Shown in pieces: positions 1-10,589 of a DNA stretch of 64,000 bases. This DNA comes from Nemertoderma westbladi. Lineage: Eukaryota > Xenacoelomorpha > Nemertodermatida > Nemertodermatidae. The notes under the pieces were generated by a model, which ran no database searches, was not told where the DNA came from, and was given only the letters and a program-made list of their open reading frames with translations. The translations under genes were made by a program, and so were the position numbers. The stretch covers positions 1 to 64,000 of the forward strand of contig JAUCBJ010003514.1 of the NCBI GenBank assembly GCA_032718475.1. The letters are read 5' to 3'. Each line of letters opens with the position of its first letter. Within the stretch, counting starts at the first letter, position 1.

Positions 1-832
1 TGGGTTTATTCAGTGATCGTTTAAGACGAGCGATCGTGGGTGGTATGTCGAACAGGTTTCGCTCGAAACTCCCGTAAGTGTAACGCGTAAAACTATGTTT
101 AGCGCAACGTCTCCGCGGATGTTTATGTCTTTCAATTTGTTGGTTGGGTCTAGGGCATTCGTCGCAATAATACCAAAGACGCACGTCCTGTAGAGGAAAC
201 GCGGGTGATCGTTCTCCAGTTTTGCAGTATTCTTCCATTTGTTCAAAACTATCCGGGATAACAGGTAGTGGACGATCGGCTGTAAGATACATCATAGTGA
301 AATAGAGCCGTTTTAGTTCTACTACAGGGTCGTGATGGATACCTTGAGGATATTGAGTCTCTAAGTTCTGCTGACTAGCGACATTGAGATAGGTTTCTCT
401 CAAAAACTCTAAGTATTCGTTGAAGTCGATGCGTTTCTCCGGTTCTTCAACGTTTTCTCTTTCCAGTCTATTACGAATAGAATTTTCGTGATCTATTCTC
501 GGTTTATCGTTACGACTCCGCTGGGTATGATATTTAAATAGAACCATTTCCCTTTCTGTATCTACATCGTCCGTATCATGTAAGTCGATAGGGTGGCCGG
601 TCGTTAGGAAGTCCATATACGTACCATTATGATTCGTATAGCGAGTGGTGAATTTTCGATAGTCCAATTCAAGCGCAAGTTGCTCTTGGGACATCGGCGG
701 TTCGATATAACGACCATCGTCCTCCGTAATGGTTGGATCGGCTACACCGCGTATTAAGCTATCCACAAATGCTTGTAAAGGTAGAGTATATCGCTCCCTA
801 ATACCAAGATCATCTTCTATTAACTCCGTCAT
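1..832 (-). CDS. Unknown protein, C-terminus cut by window edge
   Basis: Reading the minus strand from an ATG at 832 gives about 277 codons without a stop up to base 1, so the frame leaves the window. An in-frame TAA lies a few codons upstream of the ATG, which makes 832 the natural start. The protein begins MTELIEDDLGIRERY, is acidic and hydrophilic, and shows no signal peptide or membrane segment. Near the visible end there is a cluster WYYCDECPRP followed by HKH and RRRC, which could bind zinc. I do not recognise the family. It lies downstream of the BEL/Pao pol gene on the same strand, so it could be a host exon or a protein of another mobile element. Its length and clean frame in an AT-rich flank make chance unlikely. 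Confidence 0.55.
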   Translation of the reverse strand, partial: MTELIEDDLGIRERYTLPLQAFVDSLIRGVADPTITEDDGRYIEPPMSQEQLALELDYRKFTTRYTNHNGTYMDFLTTGHPIDLHDTDDVDTEREMVLFKYHTQRSRNDKPRIDHENSIRNRLERENVEEPEKRIDFNEYLEFLRETYLNVASQQNLETQYPQGIHHDPVVELKRLYFTMMYLTADRPLPVIPDSFEQMEEYCKTGERSPAFPLQDVRLWYYCDECPRPNQQIERHKHPRRRCAKHSFTRYTYGSFERNLFDIPPTIARLKRSLNKP

Positions 833-2485
833 ATCTGCTATCTGAGTTTATTAATATTATAATGAGTTTATGTTTAGGCGAGCGGGCGTCGCTGCCTACC
901 TTTCTTTGCCCCCGGACAGTGGGATTCTCAGCGCCAATGTACCGTCGTCGCGGTGTTTACGCCAACATGTAGCAACAGCACGACAACGATAACCGGCACA
1001 AGTCACTCCACTGTCCGTCCCAAAGGCTTGGATCCACTTAGGTTCTTTCTATAGGAGAGTTGGGCTATTTTTACAATTGCGACTAGCTACTGTAAACACA
1101 CTTTAGCAGTAACATTCACCTATAAACGCACAAATTCCACACAACTGTCAACAACTGCACACACACAGGCCATTTGTCCGTTAGTCAGTGCCTTCCAGAA
1201 TGTCACGTTATTACTGTGTATCCTTGGATACTAACAGTGTGCTATGTTCTCTATGCTATGCAATGGGACAAGCTTTCTATTGTTCTTTTAACTTGCTTCT
1301 AATTCTAGCGTGGGTGTTGCTATGGTGACATTATGGAATGCTAGCGGTAGAATTAGGGTAATTCTCAAGCATACAGATCTGGGATGCTATTTAATAATAA
1401 TTCTTTAATTGTCAATATCCTCTTTATGCATGATTTTATTAATTTTATCGGCTATTGACTATATGTTGGAGATTCTCGCACTCTAATACACTCAATAGGA
1501 TGAATCTCCGCTCCCATGATCTATTAATTAATGGAATTTTGGGAATGTTATAAATTGTACAAAATGACAATTTATGAAATTCATTTAAAAATATGAATTT
1601 AAATTTATTCCCGTGAATTTTATTATTTGATGTTAAAATTGACACAATTTGATTCCAGAGCAGGTCTGGGGACATAGGATCCTTAATTCTATGAAATTTG
1701 TCTTTTAAGAGTATCGGGAAGTGCTACGATATCTTAATCGACTAGAATTGTTAACGGATCTGAATTTTACAGATTTTAATAAATATTAAATTAATATTTA
1801 AAATGGGCACCGATTTATTCCAGAACTTGTCTGGGGACTTTAACCATTGATTCTAGAATTTGTCTTTCAAGTATATCGGTGGGTGCCGCGATATCTTAAT
1901 CGACTAGAATTACAGATGGTCAAAAGGTTTAACAGATTTATTTGCGTTTTACGCTACTGTTAGAGGGACATCACGCTACTATATGTATTATTTAATATAA
2001 GGTAGAAGAGCAATATCGCACGAAGCAATGTCAGTGTGAAGAGGCAAGTCGTTTCCAAGGTCTACCCAGAGCTTGGCTTAGCTGAGACACGAGGATCTGA
2101 ACTTTGCATTCCTAATACTCTGCCTACCAATAATACTTGAATATAGTAGTGGCTTTATTGTACTTTAATAAGTACGGACATTTCATCTTACTGTAGTCAC
2201 GTTGTTATAATATGATACGGACAGTAAGGAAAGAGAAAAAATTATTTCTCACCGTCGCACTAAATATATTATAAGTAATTACGTACGTAATAAACACTAA
2301 TATATTGCACTAATCTACTAAATAATCACTAAAATAACATTCTACTAAATAAAATTGAATAAAAACGATTATAATAAAGTACATAATAAAGTTCACATAT
2401 AAAAATATAACAAATAGATAAAATAATATAGTCATACACCCACTCCAGACGTATCACGTTAGGGAGTCCCTAGATGTTTGAGGAA
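833..2485. other. AT-rich non-coding flank of the BEL element
   Basis: No credible gene was seen here. The stretch lies downstream of BEL pol (minus strand) and should contain the 3' LTR if one survives. A purine-rich word GGAGTGGG followed by TGTATGACTATA on the minus strand, near 2440-2455, would suit a polypurine tract and an LTR start. I could not find a matching direct repeat upstream of gag, so no LTR pair is claimed. Confidence 0.4.
1649..1913. repeat. Tandem duplication of about 160 bp, diverged
   Basis: Two similar segments, about 1649-1753 and 1812-1912, share the words CAGGTCTGGGGACA / CTTGTCTGGGGACT, AATTTGTCTTT and the 3' block ATATCTTAATCGACTAGAAT. They are spaced about 160 bp apart. 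No coding potential is seen. Confidence 0.6.
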
Positions 2486-5400
2486 TTAGGGAGGTGGTCG
2501 TGGGAAGAATGTCTTGCCTTCCATAGTTTCCAGAGAGTTCTCTGTCTCTTTCAGTAAACATAAACGACCAACTGGGCGATTGAGTTGTTGCGTCTCAAAG
2601 ATGATGCCTGGCTTCTTGAAGTTACGCCGCATGACGATGAGTTCTACTGAGCGTACTAAACCATCATCTGAAATGTGTGTCTCGATGATACGACCTGTCT
2701 GCCACCGTTTACGTGGGAGGTCTGGATCTACAATAAGCACCATATCTCCGGCGCTGACGTTTTCTTGTTGCGCAAACCACTTAGTTCGAAGTTGTAGCGT
2801 GGGCAGATAATGTTTCTCGAAATGGTCAGCGAAACGACGGGATAGCAACTGCATAAGTTGCCAAGTTCGACGGCAGTATTCGTCTCCGTCGGCAATCTCC
2901 GATCGTGGGAGCATGGCTACAGGTTTCTTCAGTAGGAAGTGCGCGGGTGTTAGCGCTTCTAGGGAATCGGGACTCGATGAGACTGGCATAAGCGGTCTCT
3001 CGTTGAGATAGGCAGCGATTTCCTCCATTAACGTCCGCAAAAGTTCGTCGGTGAGATACGCGCGGCATGGCACTATAAAGTGAAATGCGGTTTTGACACT
3101 TCGAATTAATCTCTCCCAACTTCCTCCCCACCAAGGGGCGTCGGCAGCGTTGAAGGTCCAGCTAGACGCTGTTATCCTTAGCTGGTCGTCCACCTGTCTT
3201 TGGTTCCAGTCCTTCACGTAAGCCTGTATCTCGTTGTTGGCACCTATGAAGTTCGTTCCTTTATCCGATCTCATGGTATTACTCGTCCCAAAGCGAGCGA
3301 TCTGTCGTCGTAAACTTAAGACGAAGCTGTTGGTAGATAGATCGTTCACCATATCGAGATGGATGGCTCTACAAGTCATGCACACGAAGATGACACACCA
3401 TCTCTTGACTATAGTCCTCGCACGATATACTTCAATAGGGCCAAATAAATCTACACCAGTATTAGTAAAAGGTGGTTCATAGAAGTTTACTCGTTCCCTA
3501 GGTAATTCTGCCTCTCGCTGTGTTAAAGGCCTACTGAATGCTTTCCTACAGGGTATGCAGTTCCTAAGAACTTGGTTCAGAGCTCTACGGGGTTTATCAA
3601 AATAATAGCGAGTTCGAATTTCGCTAAGAATTCGTTCTCTACCAGCATGGTAAAGTTTACTGTGAACGTCTACAATCATCTTGATTTGTACTTCAAGATT
3701 TCTAATAAGTATGGGGAATTTGGTGTCAAAGGATAAGGGTGCGTTGGTGAGTCTTCCTCCAACACGTATTAACCCATCTATCATTGTGCTCGAGAATCGA
3801 TCCCTTAAGCGCATCTGTGGATTTCTCAACAACAGGAAGTACTTTTCGGAATCCTCATAGCATTGCAGGAGTCTCAGTATCTGCTTATTTGTTTCTTCAT
3901 ACTCCTGGTGACTAATTTTCTCCTTTAGAAAACGATCAGATATCTTATATTTGGGTAAATTCTTAATAACATGAACTTGTGCAGATGTCAATGGAGCGTG
4001 ATCACTAGTGGTCTTCGTCCTGGAGTAGTGATGATGAAAACATCGTCTTAAATATGTGACGGCTTTACAGAGCCGATTCCAGGAACTGTAATGATGCATT
4101 GCTCTCTGCAGCATGGGTGAGATTCCTTGCGAGATGTCTGGTATTCCAGATTTCCAATCTCTATCTCTAATTTCCACAACAGACTTATTTGTGTTGAGGG
4201 ATTGTGGATCCGAAGCATCATTCCCGGAAGTATGTAATACAGATAGATCGATAGTCGGTTTAAATAACTTCGATTTACTCGCCCGGGTTTTAGGTTTGAC
4301 TGTCTCCGCTCCCTTGGCTTGTCTAATCTCTGCCGTAGTAAGGTGAGGAGGCCATTCATCCTCTTCCTTGCTCAGGAAGTCGGGTCCACCCAACCAATCT
4401 GGAGTATCTATCAGTTCCTGTGGAGTTGCTCCCCTGGAGGCGATATCGGCTGGATTAATCGTACCAGGGCAATGTCTCCATTGATCTATCTTTGTGCGAC
4501 TAAGAATAATAGCTACTCGGTTAGTAACAAAAACGCTAAACTGACAGACTTCATTGGTGAGATACTCCAACACGAGTAAAGCGTCGGTCCAATAAACCGT
4601 TTTCTCCAGTGGATAGTCGATTTGTTCCGTTACGTTCCGGCCGATGGCTGTAGCGTATAAAGCCGCCTTTAACTCCGCTCGAGGAACCTTTAACTTGTTG
4701 TTAATCAATGCCTTAGAGGTAACCAAGGCGACTTTGATTCCATCCGGAGTTTCGACTCGCAGATATGCTACTATACCTATTCCCATATCGCTGGCGTCTC
4801 CAAACACATGGAGTTGATAGGAATACGTAGGAAGAACATGACCAAAATATGCACGGGAAATTATAAAGTTCTCGATGGCAGGTAGAGAATCTTCCCATTT
4901 CATCCATTTCTTTAACAATTCCCCTTTAAGCGGATCGTCCCATGAGTGGTTTTCAAGCCACATTTGTTGTACTAAACTCCGAGCAATCAATATAACTGGG
5001 CTAATAAATCCCAATGGGTCGAAATAAGTGCTCAGGATACTTAAACAAATCCGTTTGGTCTGAACTGGATTATCTCGCTGTTTTAACTGAAAAAACAGGA
5101 TGTCTCTTTCAGTGTCCCACTTCAAGCCTAGCGTCTTGGTTTCAGGAAGATCGTCCTTTATTAAGTCTAGGTCTTTCGCTCCGCGATCTTCTACCGGTAT
5201 GGCTTCCAGAAACTCACGGGAGTTACTAGTGAATTTCGTCAGTCGAAATCCACCTCTTTTCAAACACTCTACCGTTCCTTTCGCGACAGCTATGGCTTCT
5301 TCTACTGATGGAAGGGACCTTAAATTGTCGTCCATGTATATATTGCGTTTTATGTTGTCTATCACTTCTTTGGAGAAGGAGTCTCGGTTGTCATTCGCAG

Positions 5401-7462
5401 TGGTTCGCACCACGGAGCAGGCGTTGGAAGGGCTTGATATGATCCCAAAAGCCTGGATGGTCATCCAGTACTCTACCGGTTTCTGGTTGAGGTCTCCTTC
5501 AGGCCACCACAGAAATCTCAGGCTATCTCTATCTCTATCCAGCGCCTTGACTTGTAAGAACATTCCTTCTATATCAGAGGCGAACGCGATGGAATATTGT
5601 CTTAATCTTAATAGTATTCCCAACAAAGATTGGAGTAAGTTGGGTCCTGGTAACAACTCGGAATTAAGGGATTGGCCCATATATAGAGCGGAGCCATCGA
5701 ATACGACTCGGACTTCATGGGGTTTACCGGGTTTGGGAACGTAATGATGTGTTAAATAATACGTTCTCTCAGTCACTGGTGTTCCTTCCGGTACTCTCTC
5801 CGCGTATCCCTTTGTTATAAATTTCTTCAGCTGAGTTTGGTACATTTCTTTCGCTGAAGCATAAGCTGTAAGTCGTCGATGTAATTGAGCGATTCTTTTC
5901 TCCGCCAAGGGTCTGTTATTTATAAATCTAGGTTCTCGTTTTCGAAATGGTAGGCCGATTTCATACCTACCTTGGTCCTTTAAAAAACGTGTGGTTGTTT
6001 CCTGGATTTGCTTGGCTCTTTCTTCTTCTATCGATAGAGCCTTATCATATGAATTGGGCTCTACCAGTTCCTGAGTAAAGAATCGTACGGCTAGTTCGTC
6101 CCGAGTTCTAGCGTTGCAGCGCTCTATCTCATCGTTTAGTTCGTCATTGTAAGCGATGGGTTCCGATGGGTGAATCAGTTGACATAGGTTCACCTGACTT
6201 TTCCAAGTTTGGTTTTCTGTAAGTAGGTCGATTGTGTTCTCTTCATCGAAGAGTTGGTAGATGTCGTCATTATCTGAGGAGTATGGTGTTCCCTCAGTTA
6301 GTTCGTCCACCTCACTGCTCTCCACTTCCCAATCATGTACTTGGTATGTTTGTTCTTGTGGCATTCTCTCTTCGAGAGTCCTGCGGGAAGGGCCAGTAAA
6401 GTACCAACCTACTCTAGTTCTTACCGCATAGGTTTGCAGTGGCTGTGGTTGAGCAGGCCGTTTCTCCAATGTTTCGAGCACCTCATGCGCGTTATGGCCG
6501 ATGAGTATTTGCACTCCAGGATAATCTGTCTGGAATCGAGGTATCTTAAGATGTTGGATGCTCTCATCCTCGTCCCAATTACAAAGGTCTGCTTGAGTAG
6601 TAGCGAAGTTCTTTATAGCCACCATTTTTACTGACCTTATACCTTGTGCTCCTAACTTATCCTGGGGGGTGGACAACACACCTACATAGTAATCTGCCGT
6701 TAAGGTAGATTTCCAAACCTGCATAATTCCTGACATATTCAATTTAGTCCGGAATTTGGGTTGTCCAGCAAAGATATCTTCGGCTAATTCTTGATCGATG
6801 AATGTTCCTGTGCTGCCGGAGTCAAGGAGGGCGTTCACTATGTAACTTTTGTTAAGACCGTGAACTCTTACCTGCACTACAGGAAATTCTCTGATTCCTA
6901 CGTTGGAAGTTGGAGCTTTCCAAGATGGTTGTTTGGCAAAAGTAGTTGGGGGAAACTCATTGTTGGTGTCCTTTTCATAAGTAAGTGCTCGATACACTGC
7001 GGTATTGATTAGATAACAGGATTCGTTGGCGTCGGAGAATTCGTCAGTATAGAATCCTTCCATCTCAGACTCCTGATCAGTGTCATTTACATCACTGAAT
7101 TGGACATGTAGTTCGGGCTCACTTACCTGACTCTGTTTGTCTCGTTCGAACTCACTGTGTAACAAGATGTGATGTTTCGCGCCACACTTTGCACACTTTA
7201 TGTCGGAGTAACAGGTTCGCCGTTGGTGTCCTGGTCTGAGGCAATTATAGCATAACCGCTTGTCCCACACAACTGCACGTCTGTCTACAAGGGATTTCTT
7301 TAGAAATTCAGCACACGCACTCAAACGGTGGGTCCCGTCGCACAGCGCACAGTTAGGTTTTATGTTACTCACTTTACCTTGGGTAACTTGATGCACTCTC
7401 GTTTTTTCTTCGGGTTTTCTTCGGTGCATTCTGTTAGGAGACTGAGGAGGGGGTCTTGGCAA
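2486..7462 (-). CDS. pol: BEL/Pao Pol: zinc knuckles, protease, RT, RNase H, integrase
   Basis: The 1658-codon frame encodes the enzymes that copy and integrate a BEL/Pao element. Zinc knuckles come first: C38, C41, H45, C50, then C71, C74, H79, C84, with a further CxxC at 90-93. The aspartic protease has DSGST at D214. The reverse transcriptase has VVFDGSA and a YMDD box at residues 709-712 (bases 5327-5338). An RNase H start, HVFGDASD, lies near residue 885. The integrase has an HHCC zinc domain (YHAGRE, NCIPC) near 1265-1310 and DDE residues in GVDLFGP, RSDKGTNF and GGSWERLI, then a C-terminal DLPRKRWQTGRI segment. The frame starts with a non-ATG codon, is open back to about 7501, and overlaps the end of gag in the +1 frame. 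Translation is therefore probably by frameshift from gag. Confidence 0.93.
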   Translation of the reverse strand: MPRPPPQSPNRMHRRKPEEKTRVHQVTQGKVSNIKPNCALCDGTHRLSACAEFLKKSLVDRRAVVWDKRLCYNCLRPGHQRRTCYSDIKCAKCGAKHHILLHSEFERDKQSQVSEPELHVQFSDVNDTDQESEMEGFYTDEFSDANESCYLINTAVYRALTYEKDTNNEFPPTTFAKQPSWKAPTSNVGIREFPVVQVRVHGLNKSYIVNALLDSGSTGTFIDQELAEDIFAGQPKFRTKLNMSGIMQVWKSTLTADYYVGVLSTPQDKLGAQGIRSVKMVAIKNFATTQADLCNWDEDESIQHLKIPRFQTDYPGVQILIGHNAHEVLETLEKRPAQPQPLQTYAVRTRVGWYFTGPSRRTLEERMPQEQTYQVHDWEVESSEVDELTEGTPYSSDNDDIYQLFDEENTIDLLTENQTWKSQVNLCQLIHPSEPIAYNDELNDEIERCNARTRDELAVRFFTQELVEPNSYDKALSIEEERAKQIQETTTRFLKDQGRYEIGLPFRKREPRFINNRPLAEKRIAQLHRRLTAYASAKEMYQTQLKKFITKGYAERVPEGTPVTERTYYLTHHYVPKPGKPHEVRVVFDGSALYMGQSLNSELLPGPNLLQSLLGILLRLRQYSIAFASDIEGMFLQVKALDRDRDSLRFLWWPEGDLNQKPVEYWMTIQAFGIISSPSNACSVVRTTANDNRDSFSKEVIDNIKRNIYMDDNLRSLPSVEEAIAVAKGTVECLKRGGFRLTKFTSNSREFLEAIPVEDRGAKDLDLIKDDLPETKTLGLKWDTERDILFFQLKQRDNPVQTKRICLSILSTYFDPLGFISPVILIARSLVQQMWLENHSWDDPLKGELLKKWMKWEDSLPAIENFIISRAYFGHVLPTYSYQLHVFGDASDMGIGIVAYLRVETPDGIKVALVTSKALINNKLKVPRAELKAALYATAIGRNVTEQIDYPLEKTVYWTDALLVLEYLTNEVCQFSVFVTNRVAIILSRTKIDQWRHCPGTINPADIASRGATPQELIDTPDWLGGPDFLSKEEDEWPPHLTTAEIRQAKGAETVKPKTRASKSKLFKPTIDLSVLHTSGNDASDPQSLNTNKSVVEIRDRDWKSGIPDISQGISPMLQRAMHHYSSWNRLCKAVTYLRRCFHHHYSRTKTTSDHAPLTSAQVHVIKNLPKYKISDRFLKEKISHQEYEETNKQILRLLQCYEDSEKYFLLLRNPQMRLRDRFSSTMIDGLIRVGGRLTNAPLSFDTKFPILIRNLEVQIKMIVDVHSKLYHAGRERILSEIRTRYYFDKPRRALNQVLRNCIPCRKAFSRPLTQREAELPRERVNFYEPPFTNTGVDLFGPIEVYRARTIVKRWCVIFVCMTCRAIHLDMVNDLSTNSFVLSLRRQIARFGTSNTMRSDKGTNFIGANNEIQAYVKDWNQRQVDDQLRITASSWTFNAADAPWWGGSWERLIRSVKTAFHFIVPCRAYLTDELLRTLMEEIAAYLNERPLMPVSSSPDSLEALTPAHFLLKKPVAMLPRSEIADGDEYCRRTWQLMQLLSRRFADHFEKHYLPTLQLRTKWFAQQENVSAGDMVLIVDPDLPRKRWQTGRIIETHISDDGLVRSVELIVMRRNFKKPGIIFETQQLNRPVGRLCLLKETENSLETMEGKTFFPRPPP

Positions 7463-10400
7463 CTTGTTCTCTCCTATCGTTGTTTCGAGCCTTGTATTTA
7501 CTTACATCTTTTGAGGTTTTGTCGACGTAGTAAGATTTCTCAGTGTCTTTCCCGCTGTCCTCTTCTTGAGAAACTTGGCTTTCGCCGTCGTCAGTGTAAC
7601 ACACCGGTGTTATTCTTCTCCTAGAAGCGGGTTTCTCACTTACCTTATTTTCCGATGTTTTCTCTCTGGACTGCTTGATGAGTTGTAGTTTTACCTCACC
7701 ATCCAAGAAGGACATGAGATCAGCCATGGTAGGACTTCGTCGTTGTTGTTCATTCATGTACAACACTTTCTTGTCCCAGCGTGTACATACTCCACCCTTT
7801 GGTAAAGTAGAGACTACGGCTCCAATAACCATTGAACTCTGATATTCATGAGACTTACCTAACCAGTCCAATTGTCTACAGATCTCCTGAATTTCATCGG
7901 AAAACTCTATAATCCCGCTACTAAGGAAGTGTCGGGGGGCTACTAATTTTGCATACAAATACTTAGCTATGTTATCCTTGTTACCATACCTGATGTTTAA
8001 TGTATCCCATACTTGTCTTAATCCTTCTGGATGTCCAATGAACTTTAACGCCATTAACTTGGGAGGTCCTTCCAAGCACTTGATGAGGAACCTAAGTTTC
8101 TCTCCGTTAGATAGTACAGAGTTTTGTATGCTATCTTTGTAATATTCGTTGAAAGGTAACCATTTCATCTCATCTCCATTGAATTTGACGATCTCTCCCA
8201 CTTTGACCGCTTGGCGGGCTTCTGTTCTAGCCATCTGACGCGTAAAGCTTTCTTGTGCCATCGTGTTATTTAATATCGAATTATCGGTATATAAATTTCT
8301 CGGATCATTGTCAGGTCTATAAGGGATATCATTAATAACAGGTCTATAATCACCCTTAATAGGGTTTGCTATAGGAGTTTCTACTTCACTAGCAGTATAG
8401 ATGCGTGTAGGCTCCACACCTTGCGCATGTAATACTTCAGACCTAACAGGTTGACACAATTTTACAGGGGGTATTGGTATTCCCTTTTGGATATTGACTA
8501 ATTTGTCGCGTTCTAGCGCGATACTTTGCTGCACTTCTTGCAATTCGGCCCTACCTTCCCTTACTGTTCCCTTAAGTTGGTAGACAGTCTCCTGCATCTG
8601 TCCGAGCAGGAGATTCATCCCCCGCCGTCCCTCCTCTACCCACTCGACCGCCGAAGCGGGAGTCGCCAACATAGTAGCGGGCTGACACGGGACGACGGGA
8701 GACAAATCTTTGATTTCTCTCTCAGCTTCCAGGACAGGGATATTCTCATGGACTGTTCTACCGGGTACAGGCAGTGTAGTACTGTGTAAAGGGAATTTAG
8801 AGTGAAGCTCTGGAAGTACAGGGGTCTCTAACACAGAAGTGACTTTGGGAACGACAGGCCTAATTATTTCAGGCTCATCAACTATTGTAGGGAGTCTTTT
8901 GACCTGAACAGTTTGGTCTATGGGTTCCGTACTACCTAAGTCTGTGCTAGCTAGCTGTCTTTTAACAGCTGGGGGCAAATCAGGCAATTTGTGACAGTGA
9001 GATGTTTTTCTACGCCTGCTTAGATGAGATCTATTTCCTCCGCCTTCAGGATCGGTGGTTTCGCTTTCCTCCGATGATGTGTATCCCTGGCGTTTGGGAG
9101 TAGATCGTCTCATCATCTGCATTTGCCTAGCAGTTAACTGTTTATTTATGTTGTCTTGCGTCTCTTGCAGATTTTCCAACTCCAGTTGGGTAGTCTGCTC
9201 AGACGCTCTCCGTTCTGCTTCTGCCACTGCCCTTTCCGCCTTTGCTGCTATTCTTTCTGCTTCTACTTCTACCGCCGCTGCTTTTCTTTCTGCTTCTGCT
9301 TCTGCCGTAGCCGCCGCCTTTTGTTCCTCTATCCGTCTTTTCTTTACCTTTTCTTCTTGGACTCTAGCGAGGCGGAGTTTTTCATCAAATTCTGCTTGGT
9401 TAGCGGCTAACATTTCAGCATCGATTGAATCTAACACACGCTGGGTTCCTTCACTATTGGGGGAAAGTCCAGACAGCCGTCTCCTCAATTCTTCGTCTCC
9501 TAGGAATCGCTGATAGTCGGACAGATAAATGTCTATGGCGTCTCTCGTTCGTGGTTTCTCTGAGGTCTCTTCGCCTTCCACTTGAGAAAGGGTGGCATCG
9601 GTTGGTTCTTCATAAGTTAGTCTCTCAGACAGCTGGGATTTCCACTGGTCTGTTTCTTGTACTTGGAGACCTACCCGCTGGAACCAAGTTTTGACAGCAA
9701 CCTGCAGTGAAGTGTCCTGTCTTCTTTTGGAAGTTTCCTCAAAAGCTGATAGGATTAGTCGAATGCGTAGGGTTCTTTCGCGTACTTGATATAGCAGTTC
9801 TTCCTGCTCTTGAGGTCCTTGGGGTTGTCGAAACAGTTGTTCTTCTAATTTCTCTAAGGAGCCGAAGAATCCCTGTACATATCCTGCTGCCGACCTCTTC
9901 CAAACAGCTGGATCCATCGTATCTTTAGCCACTCCCATCCTGTGTATATCTTCCCAAGTAGCCTCGGACAGATCTAACGGGAGTCCGGGTCCGGGAAAGT
10001 TCCATTGTGACTCGACAATAGACATCAATTCTTCCCTGGCGTATCCCGCATAATTATCTTGGGTCGCTCGCTTATTTCTCGCCCAATCTGCTTGATGTTC
10101 CTCCACCGCAATCAATATAGTTGTTAGCACTGCGGCAGGAAGGGTGAGAAGGGGGTCCGAGTAGGCTTTAGCCGTCATCTGCAATCCGCGTTCGGGGGTC
10201 AGTTCGACAGTATCCGAACTACTGGAGCTATCTGATCGCTGGGAACAAGTTTCTTGACTAGGCTGTTGCTGCTGTGGGACAGCTGCTTCCTGGTTCCGTT
10301 TGACTTGGGCCCGAGTGCCGATGATAGACCTACGGTGTTGGATTAGCTTAGGGTCTGATACTACTACTGGAGGGATGACCTTTCTTTCAGTAGGAGGTGA

Positions 10401-10496
10401 GCTGAACTCCTTTCTTAATCGCTCCACACTCCTATCTGTGTCACAGATGGTTGTATCGATTAGACTGTCTGACAGGTTTTGCTGAGTGTCAGACAT
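7434..10496 (-). CDS. gag: BEL/Pao Gag polyprotein
   Basis: This 1020-residue frame starts with ATG at 10496 and ends with TAA at 7434. It is the structural protein of the BEL element. Residues about 370-450 are rich in Ala, Glu and Arg (AEAEAERKAAAVEVEAER) and look like a long coiled coil. The C-terminal third matches the retrotransposon-peptidase-associated Gag domain typical of BEL elements (DUF1759 type): VKFNGDEMKWLPFNEYYKDS followed by LRFLIKCLEGPPKLMA. The zinc knuckles usually placed at the end of Gag are not in this frame; they open the overlapping pol frame. At 1020 residues it is long for a Gag, mainly because of the Ser/Thr- and charge-rich N-terminal half. Confidence 0.88.
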   Translation of the reverse strand: MSDTQQNLSDSLIDTTICDTDRSVERLRKEFSSPPTERKVIPPVVVSDPKLIQHRRSIIGTRAQVKRNQEAAVPQQQQPSQETCSQRSDSSSSSDTVELTPERGLQMTAKAYSDPLLTLPAAVLTTILIAVEEHQADWARNKRATQDNYAGYAREELMSIVESQWNFPGPGLPLDLSEATWEDIHRMGVAKDTMDPAVWKRSAAGYVQGFFGSLEKLEEQLFRQPQGPQEQEELLYQVRERTLRIRLILSAFEETSKRRQDTSLQVAVKTWFQRVGLQVQETDQWKSQLSERLTYEEPTDATLSQVEGEETSEKPRTRDAIDIYLSDYQRFLGDEELRRRLSGLSPNSEGTQRVLDSIDAEMLAANQAEFDEKLRLARVQEEKVKKRRIEEQKAAATAEAEAERKAAAVEVEAERIAAKAERAVAEAERRASEQTTQLELENLQETQDNINKQLTARQMQMMRRSTPKRQGYTSSEESETTDPEGGGNRSHLSRRRKTSHCHKLPDLPPAVKRQLASTDLGSTEPIDQTVQVKRLPTIVDEPEIIRPVVPKVTSVLETPVLPELHSKFPLHSTTLPVPGRTVHENIPVLEAEREIKDLSPVVPCQPATMLATPASAVEWVEEGRRGMNLLLGQMQETVYQLKGTVREGRAELQEVQQSIALERDKLVNIQKGIPIPPVKLCQPVRSEVLHAQGVEPTRIYTASEVETPIANPIKGDYRPVINDIPYRPDNDPRNLYTDNSILNNTMAQESFTRQMARTEARQAVKVGEIVKFNGDEMKWLPFNEYYKDSIQNSVLSNGEKLRFLIKCLEGPPKLMALKFIGHPEGLRQVWDTLNIRYGNKDNIAKYLYAKLVAPRHFLSSGIIEFSDEIQEICRQLDWLGKSHEYQSSMVIGAVVSTLPKGGVCTRWDKKVLYMNEQQRRSPTMADLMSFLDGEVKLQLIKQSREKTSENKVSEKPASRRRITPVCYTDDGESQVSQEEDSGKDTEKSYYVDKTSKDVSKYKARNNDRREQVAKTPSSVS

Positions 10497-10589
10497 GTTT
10501 AGCTATACAGTTGAATGCTTACTGCTATAGTTACAGTTAAAGCAAGTCTAGTAATTCAGTATGACCGTTGGCCTAGTACCGGTAATTTA

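Larger units (their letters stand above)
2486..10496 (-). mobile_element. BEL/Pao LTR retrotransposon, coding body
   Basis: This is the coding part of a BEL/Pao element read on the minus strand: gag (7434-10496) then pol (2486-7462). Both long frames are open and all expected enzymatic motifs are present, so the copy is young or has been constrained until recently. The flanks hold several short tandem duplications, but I could not identify a convincing pair of LTRs, primer binding site or target duplication. The true ends are therefore not given. Confidence 0.9.

Noticed and set aside
10-246. Minus-strand ORF of 78 codons at the left edge
   Set aside because: It is a shadow in another frame of the much longer ORF that runs from 832 to base 1.
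5100-5744. Plus-strand ORF of 214 codons across BEL pol
   Set aside because: It lies antisense to the reverse transcriptase region, whose catalytic motifs are clear on the minus strand.
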